Source: RPQJ01 sp963732375 (GTDB lineage Bacteria; Pseudomonadota; Gammaproteobacteria; Steroidobacterales; Steroidobacteraceae). Taken from it: a stretch of 64,000 bases of DNA. The DNA lies in assembly GCA_963732375.1 (NCBI GenBank), contig CAVSZE010000015.1, positions 62,001-126,000 of the forward strand, given 5' to 3'. This document shows positions 9,305 through 18,931 of the stretch, one piece after another. The translations under genes and the position numbers were made by a program. The notes beneath the pieces are model-generated. The model searched no databases. It was given only the letters and a program-made list of their open reading frames with translations, and had not been told where the DNA came from. Each line of letters opens with the position of its first letter. Position 1 is the first letter of the stretch.

Positions 9305-9456
9305 CGGCTTTTGGTCTCCAGGTCCCCGGCAGGCGTGCCGGGCGGTGGCAAGGCCGTGAATTGTGCCGGATTCCCGCGGCAAGCGCATGGAGCCCGCAGG
9401 GGCGCCGGCCGGTGGCTAGAATGCGCCCCGGTCCCCGCATCGACAGGCGCCACGCG

Positions 9457-11367
<1,911 letters not shown>

Positions 11368-12342
11368 TCAGATCCGGATGACGACCTTGCCGCGCGCGCG
11401 TCGAGCCTGGAGCGACTCGAACGCCTTGGCGTAGTCGTCCATCGAATGAACCTCGCCGACCACCGGCGACAGCTTGCCGGCCTCGAACAACGCCCAGAGT
11501 TCCTCGACGTTCTGGCGCTGAAGTTCAGGCTCGCGCTGCGCAAAACTCCCCCAGAAGACCCCGACGATCGAGCAACCCTTCAGCAGCGTGAGGTTGAATG
11601 GCAGGGAAGGAATGCCGCCGCTGGCGAAACCGATTACCAGGTACCGCCCGCCCCAGGCCATGCTGCGAAGCGCAGGTTCCGCAAGATCGCCGCCCACCGG
11701 GTCGTAGATCACGTCAACGCCGCGGCCGCCGGTGATTTCCTTGATGCGCTGTCGCAGGTCCTCCGTCGTGTAGTTCACGACGTGAACTGCACCGAGAGAA
11801 CGGGCGAGCTCGAGCTTTTCGTCGCTGCTGGCCGCGGCGATGACCGTCGCACCCATCTGCCGACCGAGTTCCAACGCGGTGGTGCCGACGCCGCCCGCCG
11901 CGCCGAGCACCAGCAGTGTCTCGCCCGGCGCCAGCCTGGCGCGCTGCTTGAGCGCATGCATGGTCGTGAAATACGTGATGCAGATTCCCGCTGCCGATTC
12001 GAACGAAAGGCCGGCTGGCGCGGGCAGCACGAGCGCTGCGCGCGCCGTTGCTCGCTCCGCGATCGCCCTGCCGCATGCCGCCACCACGCGGTCCCCGACT
12101 CGCAGGTGTGAAACGCCCTGCCCCACGGCACTCACGACGCCGGAGAGTTCGGTACCGACGACGAATGGCAGTGGCGGCCTGTCCTGGTAGAGCCCCCGGA
12201 TCGTCAACAGGTCCGGGAAGTTCAACGCCGCTGCTCTTATGTCCAGCAGCACCTCACCAGCGGCCGGCGTGGGTTCCGGCCAGTCCTGCTCCAGCGTGAG
12301 GCCGTCGATCCCGGTAAGTTCCCTGCAGACTACTGCGCGCAT
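11368..12342 (-). CDS. NADPH:quinone oxidoreductase family protein (zinc-independent MDR)
   Basis: A 324-residue medium-chain dehydrogenase/reductase of the quinone oxidoreductase type. The N-terminal GroES-like domain shows AAALNFPDLLTIRGLYQ and PFVVGTELSGVV; the Rossmann domain shows VLGAAGGVGTTALELGRQMGA (about 145-165). The zinc ligands of alcohol dehydrogenases are absent, as expected for this branch, which reduces quinones or enoyl groups with NADPH. GIPSLPFNLTLLKGCSIVGVFWG is a conserved block in proteobacterial homologues. It ends tail to tail with the ABC-F gene and lies 47 bp downstream of the FMN oxidase on the same strand, so it could be cotranscribed with it. The physiological substrate is unknown. 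Confidence 0.88.
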   Translation of the reverse strand: MRAVVCRELTGIDGLTLEQDWPEPTPAAGEVLLDIRAAALNFPDLLTIRGLYQDRPPLPFVVGTELSGVVSAVGQGVSHLRVGDRVVAACGRAIAERATARAALVLPAPAGLSFESAAGICITYFTTMHALKQRARLAPGETLLVLGAAGGVGTTALELGRQMGATVIAAASSDEKLELARSLGAVHVVNYTTEDLRQRIKEITGGRGVDVIYDPVGGDLAEPALRSMAWGGRYLVIGFASGGIPSLPFNLTLLKGCSIVGVFWGSFAQREPELQRQNVEELWALFEAGKLSPVVGEVHSMDDYAKAFESLQARRARGKVVIRI

Positions 12343-12389
12343 CGTTTCTCCGGTGTGGAACCCGCCGGCTTCAATGGCCCGTCGGCAAG

Positions 12390-13559
12390 TCAGGACTGAA
12401 TCAGATGGCGGCCGAGCTCAGCAATGGACCCGCAACCGAGCAGCAGCATCACGCGGTCCATTTCGGCACGCAACAGGCCGAGCGCATGACTGGCACCCGC
12501 CTCGCCACCTGCCGCGATCCCGTACAGCGTTGCGCGCCCGATCATGACCGCGTCCGCGCCCAATGCGATCGCCTTGAGCACGTCGCCGCCACGCCGGAAT
12601 CCCCCGTCCACCATCACGGTGAGCCGGTCTCCAACTTCCGCGGCAACCGCCGGCAGCAACTCCACGCCGGAGACGGCCCCATCAAGTTGCCGCCCCCCGT
12701 GGTTGGAGAGCACGATGCCGTCGACACCGGCCTCGACCGAATGTCGCGCGTCCTCGACGCACAGCAGCCCCTTGACCACCAGCTTTCCGGGCCAGCGCTT
12801 GCGGATGCGCTCGACGTCGCGCCAGGACAATCGCGAGTTGATCTGCGAGAAACTGTACTTGGCGCCGATCAGCGCCGAGTACTGCCCGGGCGGCAGGAAC
12901 TCGACCAGGTTCTCGAAGGTCGGCGCACCGGACGGCAGCATGACCTGGGACAGCCAGCGTGGGTGGCACAACACGTCGAGCTTGCTGGCCAGGCTGAGCT
13001 TCATCGGCGAGCGGTAATTGCGCTGGTCCCACTCGCGCGCACCGAGCACCGGCGCGTCCGCGGTGATCACCAGCACCTCGCAACCCGCCTCGGCCACGCG
13101 ATCGATCAGCCGATCGACGACGCTCTGGTCCTTGTAGGCGTAGAGCTGGTACCAGAGGTCGCCCTGCACCGCCGCCGCGAGCCGACCGACCGCGCAATTC
13201 GATGCAGTGCTCAGCGTGAAGGGAATCCCGGACGCGGCCGCCGCTTTCGCGAGCGCGATGTCGCCCTGCGGCCACAGCAGGCCGTTGAAGCCGGTCGGCG
13301 CGACGACCAGCGGCATGTTGGCCGGTCGTCCGAAGATCTTCGTGCCCAGGTCGGGCGGCCCCGCACCGACCAGTGCCCGTGGCAGCCAGGCAATCCGTTC
13401 GAACACGTCGCGATTGCGGCGCAGCGTCGATTCATCCTCGGCGCCACCCTCGACGTATTCGTAGCTGAAGTTCGGCAGCCTGCGACGGGCGATGCGCCGC
13501 AAGTCTTCGATGGTTATGGCACGACGGAAGTCGCGCCCCGTGTAATGGCCGCGCTTCAC
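12390..13559 (-). CDS. FMN-dependent alpha-hydroxy-acid oxidase/dehydrogenase
   Basis: A 389-residue TIM-barrel flavoprotein of the L-lactate dehydrogenase/glycolate oxidase/mandelate dehydrogenase family, which oxidises (S)-2-hydroxy acids to 2-oxo acids. The N-terminus carries the family pattern LPNFSYEYVEGGAEDE; the catalytic base and substrate arginine are in SNHGGRQLDG (about 300-309); FMN phosphate contacts are in DGGFRRGGDVLKAIALGAD and IGRATLYG. The start is GTG at 13559, overlapping the upstream stop by 4 bp (GTGA), so it is coupled to the Gfo/Idh/MocA gene. A loop of about 40 residues (SMPMKLSL-like region to VEFLPP) lies where membrane-associated members have their insertion. The exact substrate cannot be assigned. 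Confidence 0.88.
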   Translation of the reverse strand: MKRGHYTGRDFRRAITIEDLRRIARRRLPNFSYEYVEGGAEDESTLRRNRDVFERIAWLPRALVGAGPPDLGTKIFGRPANMPLVVAPTGFNGLLWPQGDIALAKAAAASGIPFTLSTASNCAVGRLAAAVQGDLWYQLYAYKDQSVVDRLIDRVAEAGCEVLVITADAPVLGAREWDQRNYRSPMKLSLASKLDVLCHPRWLSQVMLPSGAPTFENLVEFLPPGQYSALIGAKYSFSQINSRLSWRDVERIRKRWPGKLVVKGLLCVEDARHSVEAGVDGIVLSNHGGRQLDGAVSGVELLPAVAAEVGDRLTVMVDGGFRRGGDVLKAIALGADAVMIGRATLYGIAAGGEAGASHALGLLRAEMDRVMLLLGCGSIAELGRHLIQS

Positions 13560-14506
13560 GGCTCGACCGCCCCGCGCTGCACGAGTTCGGTGATCCTGAG
13601 CGCGGTCTCGAGCGCACGCAGGCCGTCCTCGCCGGTCACGACCGGTGGGCGTTCACCGCAGACCGTCTCGAGAAATGCCTCAATCTCGAGCCTGAGCGCG
13701 TCGCCCTGCTCATAGCTCCTTTCCTCGATCGACACCTGCCCAAGCGTCGCACCCGATCCCTCCGGCGGCTTGCGCACGATGGTGAGCACCTTCTGCTGCA
13801 GGTCGATCGACACGTAGGCGTCGTCCTGGAAGAGCCGAAGCTTGCGCTCCATCTTCATGCTGATGCGACTGGCCGTGGTATTCGCCACGCAGCCATTCGC
13901 GTAGCGGATGCGCGCATTCGCGATGTCGAGGCCCGAGGAAAAAACGGATGTTCCAACGGCGTCGATCGAGACGATCGGCGCGCGCACCAGGCTCTGGATC
14001 AGGTCGATGTCGTGGATCATCAGGTCCAGCACGACGTTGACGTCGGTCCCGCGCTCCTTGAACGGCGCCAGGCGGTGCGACTCAACGAATCGCGGGGTGC
14101 CGAGCGTGCCCTCCAGCGCGCGGATCGCGGGATTGAAGCGCTCGAGGTGCCCGACCTGCAGGATGCGACCCCTGCTCGCGGCGACCTCGACCAGGCCTCT
14201 CGCCTCCTCCAGCGTCTCGGTGATCGGCTTCTCAACCAGCACATGGACACCACGCTCGAGGCATTCTCGGGCGATTTCGTAGTGCGCCGGCGTGGGTGTC
14301 GCGATGCTGACGGCGTCCACCTCGCCCAGGATCTCGCGGAAATCCGCGACCGCCCGGCAACCGACCTCGGCCGCGACGCGCTCGCGTACCTCGGAGGCGG
14401 CATCGACCACTGCGACCAGCCGCGACCGGGGCAGCGTGGCGTATTTCTGGGCGTGGAAACGGCCCAGGTAACCGACGCCGATCACGGCGGTGCGTACGGT
14501 CTGCAT
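13556..14506 (-). CDS. Gfo/Idh/MocA family oxidoreductase
   Basis: A 316-residue NAD(P)-dependent dehydrogenase. The Rossmann motif is GVGYLGRFHAQKYATLP (about 11-27) and the conserved cofactor/catalytic block is VLVEKPITETLEEA (about 89-102), in which the EKP lysine is the usual catalytic residue. Members act on sugars, nucleotide sugars, inositol or pyrroloquinoline-like substrates. It is the first gene of a coupled pair with the hydroxy-acid oxidase (GTGA overlap), and a plus-strand small gene begins about 60 bp away on the other side, so promoters for both directions lie at about 14507-14567. No sugar or lipid A genes lie beside it, so the substrate stays open. Confidence 0.88.
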   Translation of the reverse strand: MQTVRTAVIGVGYLGRFHAQKYATLPRSRLVAVVDAASEVRERVAAEVGCRAVADFREILGEVDAVSIATPTPAHYEIARECLERGVHVLVEKPITETLEEARGLVEVAASRGRILQVGHLERFNPAIRALEGTLGTPRFVESHRLAPFKERGTDVNVVLDLMIHDIDLIQSLVRAPIVSIDAVGTSVFSSGLDIANARIRYANGCVANTTASRISMKMERKLRLFQDDAYVSIDLQQKVLTIVRKPPEGSGATLGQVSIEERSYEQGDALRLEIEAFLETVCGERPPVVTGEDGLRALETALRITELVQRGAVEP

Positions 14507-14567
14507 GCTCGCGAACTTCCTCAGCCTGCTATTGCGGTTCTGGCGGCCCGGACGCAGGATGCCGCAG

Positions 14568-14828
14568 ATGAAGTCGAGACACCATATCCAGTGGGTGCTT
14601 GCGGCCCTGGTCTTCGGCGCCGCGATCCTGCCGTACCTGGTCTACGCAACGGGCGCCAGGACGCTGGGGCCCTACAGCGGTGGCGGTCCAGGCGCCTTCT
14701 ACAGCGTATTTGCCGCGGATCTCGCGCACCTGCGGCCGGCTGCGCTCGCGTTGCTGCTCGGTCCTGCGGCGCTGGTCGCGGTGTGGCGCCTGCTGGTGGC
14801 GTATGCTTGGGCCGGCGATGGGCAATGA
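14568..14828 (+). CDS. Small membrane protein, two helices
   Basis: An 86-residue protein with two strong hydrophobic stretches, WVLAALVFGAAILPYLVYA near the N-terminus and ALALLLGPAALVAVWRLLVAYAW near the C-terminus, separated by a Gly-rich periplasmic loop (GPYSGGGPGAFYSVF). I do not recognise the family. ATG 14568 has AGGA eight bases upstream; an ATG at 14559 or 14505 is also in frame, the latter overlapping the start of the divergent oxidoreductase. The next small gene follows after 24 bp on the same strand with a strong ribosome-binding site, so the two are probably one transcript. Confidence 0.55.
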   Translation: MKSRHHIQWVLAALVFGAAILPYLVYATGARTLGPYSGGGPGAFYSVFAADLAHLRPAALALLLGPAALVAVWRLLVAYAWAGDGQ

Positions 14829-14852
14829 CCACCGACACGGCGGAGGCAGGCC

Positions 14853-15083
14853 ATGGGTAACCTGCAGGCATGGTGGCGCAAGCTGATGAGCAAGGGTGTG
14901 GTGGCTGAGGTGCCGGCGCCCAGTCCGGCGCCACGAATCGCTCCTCGGTCCGAAGGCCTCGAACTGGTCGACGAGCCGGAGCGGAAAGAGCCGGGCCACG
15001 CCGGCGCTGCGGGTTTCGACCCGTACTCGAGCGATGCCGGGTACGCTAAGCCTCATTCCTGGGAGCGCGTCGACCACGACTGA
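14853..15083 (+). CDS. Small hydrophilic protein of unknown function
   Basis: A 76-residue soluble protein starting at ATG 14853, with GGAGGCAGGCC directly upstream, one of the better ribosome-binding sites in this region. The sequence opens with a short amphipathic stretch (MGNLQAWWRKLMSKG), then a Pro/Ala-rich linker and a charged middle (LELVDEPERKEPGHAG), and ends in FDPYSSDAGYAKPHSWERVDHD. The Tyr/Asp-rich tail FDPYSS..GYAKPHSWERVDHD looks conserved-type rather than random. No family recognised. It follows the two-helix membrane protein by 24 bp. Confidence 0.6.
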   Translation: MGNLQAWWRKLMSKGVVAEVPAPSPAPRIAPRSEGLELVDEPERKEPGHAGAAGFDPYSSDAGYAKPHSWERVDHD

Positions 15084-15142
15084 TCGTCGCAATGGCGGGG
15101 CGCCTGCCCCGGAGAGGGTTGTCGAGGACTGATATCAGGCGC

Positions 15143-15436
15143 TCAGCGCCTGGTGAACCAATAGAGCGCGGCCAGCGATGAGAGTGCTCCCCACATGGCG
15201 AATTGTGCCCATCGCCGCCAGGGACGCTCCCGCGCCTGCCCGATGAAACTGACGGCCGCCAGCGTTGTCAAACCGGCGAACAGCACCAGATAGAGGGTCA
15301 GCAAGGGCAATTCGGCGCGAAATCGGGGAAACTCCCCGGACAGCACGAGGAATACGACAAGGGTCGCCCCGAGCCCGAACGTGGTGGCGGCGGACGACCC
15401 GAGGATGATGCCGGTAAGTACTGTGAGTGGTCGCAC
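15143..15436 (-). CDS. Small membrane protein, three helices
   Basis: A 97-residue protein with three predicted helices: TVLTGIILGSSAATTFGLGATLVVFLVL, LLTLYLVLFAGLTTLAAVSFIG and FAMWGALSSLAALYWF, ending in Arg-Arg. It reads from a GTG at 15436 without a strong ribosome-binding site. It lies convergent to the small hydrophilic gene and divergent to prc, leaving about 90 bp before the protease start. The family was not recognised. Hydrophobic periodicity and sensible charge placement (Arg-rich loop ARERPWRRW) support a real gene. Confidence 0.6.
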   Translation of the reverse strand: MRPLTVLTGIILGSSAATTFGLGATLVVFLVLSGEFPRFRAELPLLTLYLVLFAGLTTLAAVSFIGQARERPWRRWAQFAMWGALSSLAALYWFTRR

Positions 15437-15527
15437 GGATATCGCAGCCGGATGGCGCGGCAGCCCTTGAGTCGCGGCCGCCGTGTCTCTAGCCTATTTC
15501 ATCAAGAAATCCAGTCGAGGTCAGGAA

Positions 15528-17660
15528 GTGTATCAGGCAGGTGATCGGGAAGAGACGTCGTCCGGCCCCCCCCGTCGGGGCCGCCGCAGCGCCGCGGCAT
15601 TCGCGGCCGCAATGGTTGCGGCCTGCACGCTGCTGCTCGGCACGGCATACACGCCGTCGGCTGCGACCGGTGCTGGCCTCGCGCCGACCGATCGCGAGGC
15701 CAGGGTCTCACGGCTCGTGGGCAGCGTCTTCGAGCGCTCCCACTATCGGCAGGCCCCGATCAACGACCCAGTCTCGTCGCTGATACTCGACCGATACGTC
15801 GAGTCGCTGGACGGCAATCGCAGTTACTTCCTTGCAAGTGACATCGCGGAATTCGAGCGCTATCGCTACCAGCTCGACGATGCGATCACTCAAGGCCGCC
15901 TGGATCCCGCGTTTGCGATATTCAACCGCTTCCAGGAACGCAACCGGGAGCGCATGAACTACGCACTCGAGATCCTGAAGACCGAACCCGACTTCACGCT
16001 CAAGGAGTCGTTCGAGTTCGACCGGGAGCACGCACCCTGGGCGGCGACCACCGCCGAGCTGGACGATATGTGGCGCAAGCGCGTCAAGAACGACGCGTTG
16101 TCGCTGATGCTCACCGACAAGACCTGGCCGGAGGCGCGCGACATCCTGCAGAAGCGTTACGAGCGCGCGGCCAAGCGCAGCGAGCAGGTCACCTCGGACG
16201 ACGTGTTCGAGAACTTCATGAACTCGTTCGCGAGCGTCTTCGACCCGCACTCGAACTACTTCTCGCCGCGAAATTCCGAGGAATACCGCATCCAGATGAG
16301 CCTGTCCTACGAGGGTATCGGCGCATCGCTGCAGGTCGTGGACGACTACGTCACGATCATGGACGTCCTGCCAGGAGGATCAGCGCAGCAGAGCAACGAG
16401 CTGAAGGCCACTGACCGCATCCTGGCGGTTGGCCAGGGCAAGGCCGGGGAACTCGTGGACGTCGTGGGCTGGCGGCTTGACGACGTCGTGGACCTGATCC
16501 GCGGCCCCGGTGGCTCGTTCGTACGGCTGCAGATCCAGTCGGGCAACGCGGCGCCGGGCACTGCCGAGCGCGTAGTCATGCTGCCCCGCAAGAAGATCAC
16601 GCTCGAGGCGCAGGCGGCGAAGAAGGAACTGCGCAAGGTCAAGCGCGGCGACAAGGAACTCAGGATCGGCGTCATCGACGTGCCGTCGTTCTACCAGGAC
16701 TTCGACGCCCGCACTGCCGGCGACGAAAACTATCGCAGCACGACCCGTGACGTCCGCAAGCTGATCGAGGAGTTCCAGGCCGACGGCGGCATCGACGGCC
16801 TGGTGCTGGACCTGCGGCAGAACGGTGGAGGCCATCTTTCCGAGGCCATCGGGCTCGTGAATCTCTTCGTCCCCAAGGGGCCGGTAGTGCAGCTGCGAGA
16901 GTCCGGCGGCAAGGTCGAGGTCCTCGAATCGGACGACCAGAGCGTCGCCTACTCCGGGCCTCTCACGATCCTGGTGGACCGGTTCAGCGCCTCGGCGTCC
17001 GAGATTTTTGCGGCGGCCATGCAGGACTATGGCCGCGGCATCATCATCGGCCAGGAGACATACGGGAAGGGTTCGGTGCAGAACCTGTATCCGCTCGACC
17101 GATTCGCGCTCGGGCAGGACCCCGGCTATGGCCAGCTCACGGTTACCATCGGCATGTACTACAGGGTGACGGGCGAAAGCACCCAGAACCGGGGCGTGCA
17201 GCCGGACATCGCCCTGCCCTCCGCTATCAGCGTCGAGGAAGTCGGTGAAAGCTCGCGCGAAGGTGCGTTGCCCTGGAACCGGATACGCACTTCGACGTTC
17301 AAGCCCGAAGGCTCCGTGACCCCGGTGCTCGGCGAGCTGCAGCGCGATCACGAAGCGCGCGTCGCCAACGACCCGGACTTCCGCTTTGCCGAGGGTGAAA
17401 TTGCCGCGATCGACGCGATGCGCAAGGAAAAGAGCGTCTCGCTCAACCTCAAGGAGCGCCAGGCGGAGCGGGAGCGGCTGACCCAGGAACGACTTTCGCG
17501 CGAGAACGACCGCCGGAAAGCCCTCGGCGAGGCGCCGCTCAAGACAGTCGACGAGATAAAGGACCTGCCCGACGCAATGCTGGCCGAGGCGGCCCAGATC
17601 ACTGCCGACTACGTCGAACTCGAGCCGACTTACCTCGCCGGAACCAAGGTCGGGGGCTGA
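15528..17660 (+). CDS. prc: Tail-specific (carboxy-terminal processing) protease Prc
   Basis: Periplasmic S41 protease of the Prc/Tsp type, which degrades or trims proteins from their C-termini. From GTG 15528 it is 710 residues. This start has GAGG seven bases upstream and leaves a signal segment (AAAFAAAMVAACTLLLGTA); GTG 15483 is also open but has no site. After an N-terminal helical domain comes a PDZ domain (YEGIGASLQVVDDYVTIMDVLPGG), then the catalytic core. By alignment to E. coli Tsp the catalytic residues are Ser489 (in FSASASEIF), Asp500 (MQDYG) and Lys514 (YGKGSVQ), all present. The C-terminal helical region is typical. It is followed by a 110-bp gap and the RND operon, which has its own promoter. 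Confidence 0.93.
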   Translation: MYQAGDREETSSGPPRRGRRSAAAFAAAMVAACTLLLGTAYTPSAATGAGLAPTDREARVSRLVGSVFERSHYRQAPINDPVSSLILDRYVESLDGNRSYFLASDIAEFERYRYQLDDAITQGRLDPAFAIFNRFQERNRERMNYALEILKTEPDFTLKESFEFDREHAPWAATTAELDDMWRKRVKNDALSLMLTDKTWPEARDILQKRYERAAKRSEQVTSDDVFENFMNSFASVFDPHSNYFSPRNSEEYRIQMSLSYEGIGASLQVVDDYVTIMDVLPGGSAQQSNELKATDRILAVGQGKAGELVDVVGWRLDDVVDLIRGPGGSFVRLQIQSGNAAPGTAERVVMLPRKKITLEAQAAKKELRKVKRGDKELRIGVIDVPSFYQDFDARTAGDENYRSTTRDVRKLIEEFQADGGIDGLVLDLRQNGGGHLSEAIGLVNLFVPKGPVVQLRESGGKVEVLESDDQSVAYSGPLTILVDRFSASASEIFAAAMQDYGRGIIIGQETYGKGSVQNLYPLDRFALGQDPGYGQLTVTIGMYYRVTGESTQNRGVQPDIALPSAISVEEVGESSREGALPWNRIRTSTFKPEGSVTPVLGELQRDHEARVANDPDFRFAEGEIAAIDAMRKEKSVSLNLKERQAERERLTQERLSRENDRRKALGEAPLKTVDEIKDLPDAMLAEAAQITADYVELEPTYLAGTKVGG

Positions 17661-17698
17661 GAAGAGCCCCCTGACCTGCTCGGCGGGGTTTGGCAACG

Positions 17699-17720
17699 GT
17701 GTTGTACTTGACTACAACAC
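17699..17720. promoter_or_regulatory. Perfect inverted repeat, likely repressor operator
   Basis: GTGTTGTA, a 6-base spacer CTTGAC, then TACAACAC: two 8-base arms that match perfectly. The right arm and spacer overlap the -35 element of the promoter at 17708-17736. This layout is what TetR/MarR-type repressors of efflux operons use, but no regulator gene lies next to it in this window, so the binding protein is unknown. Confidence 0.6.
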
Positions 17721-17736
17721 TATAGACCCCTAGGAT
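17708..17736 (+). promoter_or_regulatory. Sigma-70-type promoter of the RND efflux operon
   Basis: TTGACT (17708-17713), exactly 17 bases, then TAGGAT (17731-17736). Transcription would begin near 17743, leaving a leader of about 28 bases before the GTG start of the adaptor gene at 17771. This is the clearest promoter in the window and the -35 box lies inside the inverted repeat. Confidence 0.6.
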
Positions 17737-17770
17737 CGCCGGCATTCAGACCGACCCCAAGGGCTACCCC

Positions 17771-18898
17771 GTGTCCAATCGATACTCCTCGCAACCCGTG
17801 GCGACCCGTTCCGTCCTCAGGGTGGCCACGGTCGCTGCGGTCAGCATGATGCTGGCAGCGGGCTGCGGCAACGGCAAGGCAAAGGATGACGCCAAGGACG
17901 GGGCCGAGGCCGACGTCTCCGTACCAGTCGAGGTGCAGGCGCTGAAGCGCGCACCGATGGTCGCCGTGTACTCCGGCACCGCGCCGATCGAGGCGCACGA
18001 CGAGGCTGAAGTCGTCGCGAAGGTGGGCGGCGAGGTCCGCCAGATCTTCGTTGAAGAAGGCGATAGCGTGGCTGCAGGCCAGGCACTGGCGCGCCTCGAT
18101 GGCGACCGCCTGCGGCTCGAACTCGCCCAGACCGACGCGAACCTGCGCAAGCTCGAGCGCGACTACAACCGGCAGCTCGAACTGAGCGAGAAGGGACTGG
18201 TCGCCAAGGGCACCGCGGAGAACGCCAAGTTCGACCTCGATGCGCTGCGTGCGGCCTACGACAGCGCGAAGCTCGAACTGAGCTACACGGACATACGCGC
18301 GCCGATCGCAGGCGTGATCTCGGCCCGGCACATCAAGGTCGGCAACACGATCAAGCCGAACGACCCGACGTTTCGCGTGACCAACCTCGATCCGCTGGTG
18401 GCCTACGTCCACGTGCCTGAGAAGGAATTCCGAAAGCTCGCTGCCGGGCAGACCGTGGACCTGGTGGTGGATGCACTGGGCGGCCAGCACTTCGAGGCGA
18501 AAATCTCCCGCATCAGCCCGACGGTGGATCCCCAGACCGGCACCTTCAGGGCCGAGGTCGAGGTACCCGACGCGTCGCGCCGCCTGAAGCCAGGCATGTT
18601 CGCGCGCATCAACATCGTCTACGAGCGCCGCGAAGACGCGCTGCAACTCCCGCGCACCGCGATCCTCGATGCGGACGGCGAGCAGTCCGTGTTCATCGTT
18701 GTCGGCGGCAAGGCCGAGCAGCGCCGCATCGAGACCGGGCTCGCCAACAGCGGCTGGATCGAGGTCGTGAAAGGCCTCAAGGGCGACGAGCGCGTGGTCG
18801 TGATCGGCCAGGCTGGGCTCAAGAGCGGCACTGCGGTCAAGGTCGTCGACCAAGAGAAGCCCGCGGTCGTGGCGACCGACAAGGCAAAGTCCAAGTAA
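17771..18898 (+). CDS. RND efflux periplasmic adaptor (membrane fusion lipoprotein)
   Basis: A 375-residue HlyD/AcrA-type adaptor that joins the inner-membrane pump to an outer-membrane channel. The N-terminus is a lipoprotein signal with lipobox LAAGC (Cys32), so the mature protein is lipid-anchored in the inner membrane. Following are the first biotinyl-lipoyl half (EAEVVAKVGGEVRQIFVEEGDSVAAGQALARL), a short helical hairpin (LRKLERDYNRQLELSEKGLVAKG), the second lipoyl half (YTDIRAPIAGVISARHIKVGN) and beta-barrel/MP domains with VDPQTGTFRAEVEVPD. GTG start with AAGGG upstream. First gene of a three-gene operon with two RND pumps 33 and then 9 bp downstream; no outer-membrane factor is encoded beside it. 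Confidence 0.92.
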   Translation: MSNRYSSQPVATRSVLRVATVAAVSMMLAAGCGNGKAKDDAKDGAEADVSVPVEVQALKRAPMVAVYSGTAPIEAHDEAEVVAKVGGEVRQIFVEEGDSVAAGQALARLDGDRLRLELAQTDANLRKLERDYNRQLELSEKGLVAKGTAENAKFDLDALRAAYDSAKLELSYTDIRAPIAGVISARHIKVGNTIKPNDPTFRVTNLDPLVAYVHVPEKEFRKLAAGQTVDLVVDALGGQHFEAKISRISPTVDPQTGTFRAEVEVPDASRRLKPGMFARINIVYERREDALQLPRTAILDADGEQSVFIVVGGKAEQRRIETGLANSGWIEVVKGLKGDERVVVIGQAGLKSGTAVKVVDQEKPAVVATDKAKSK

Positions 18899-18931
18899 GA
18901 GCTCGCCCGCGGGCGGCTTCGGGGTAAGACC

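Noticed and set aside
17661..17698. Rho-independent terminator after prc
   Set aside because: Only four strong pairs (CCCC/GGGG) with a long loop and three T residues; too weak to call.
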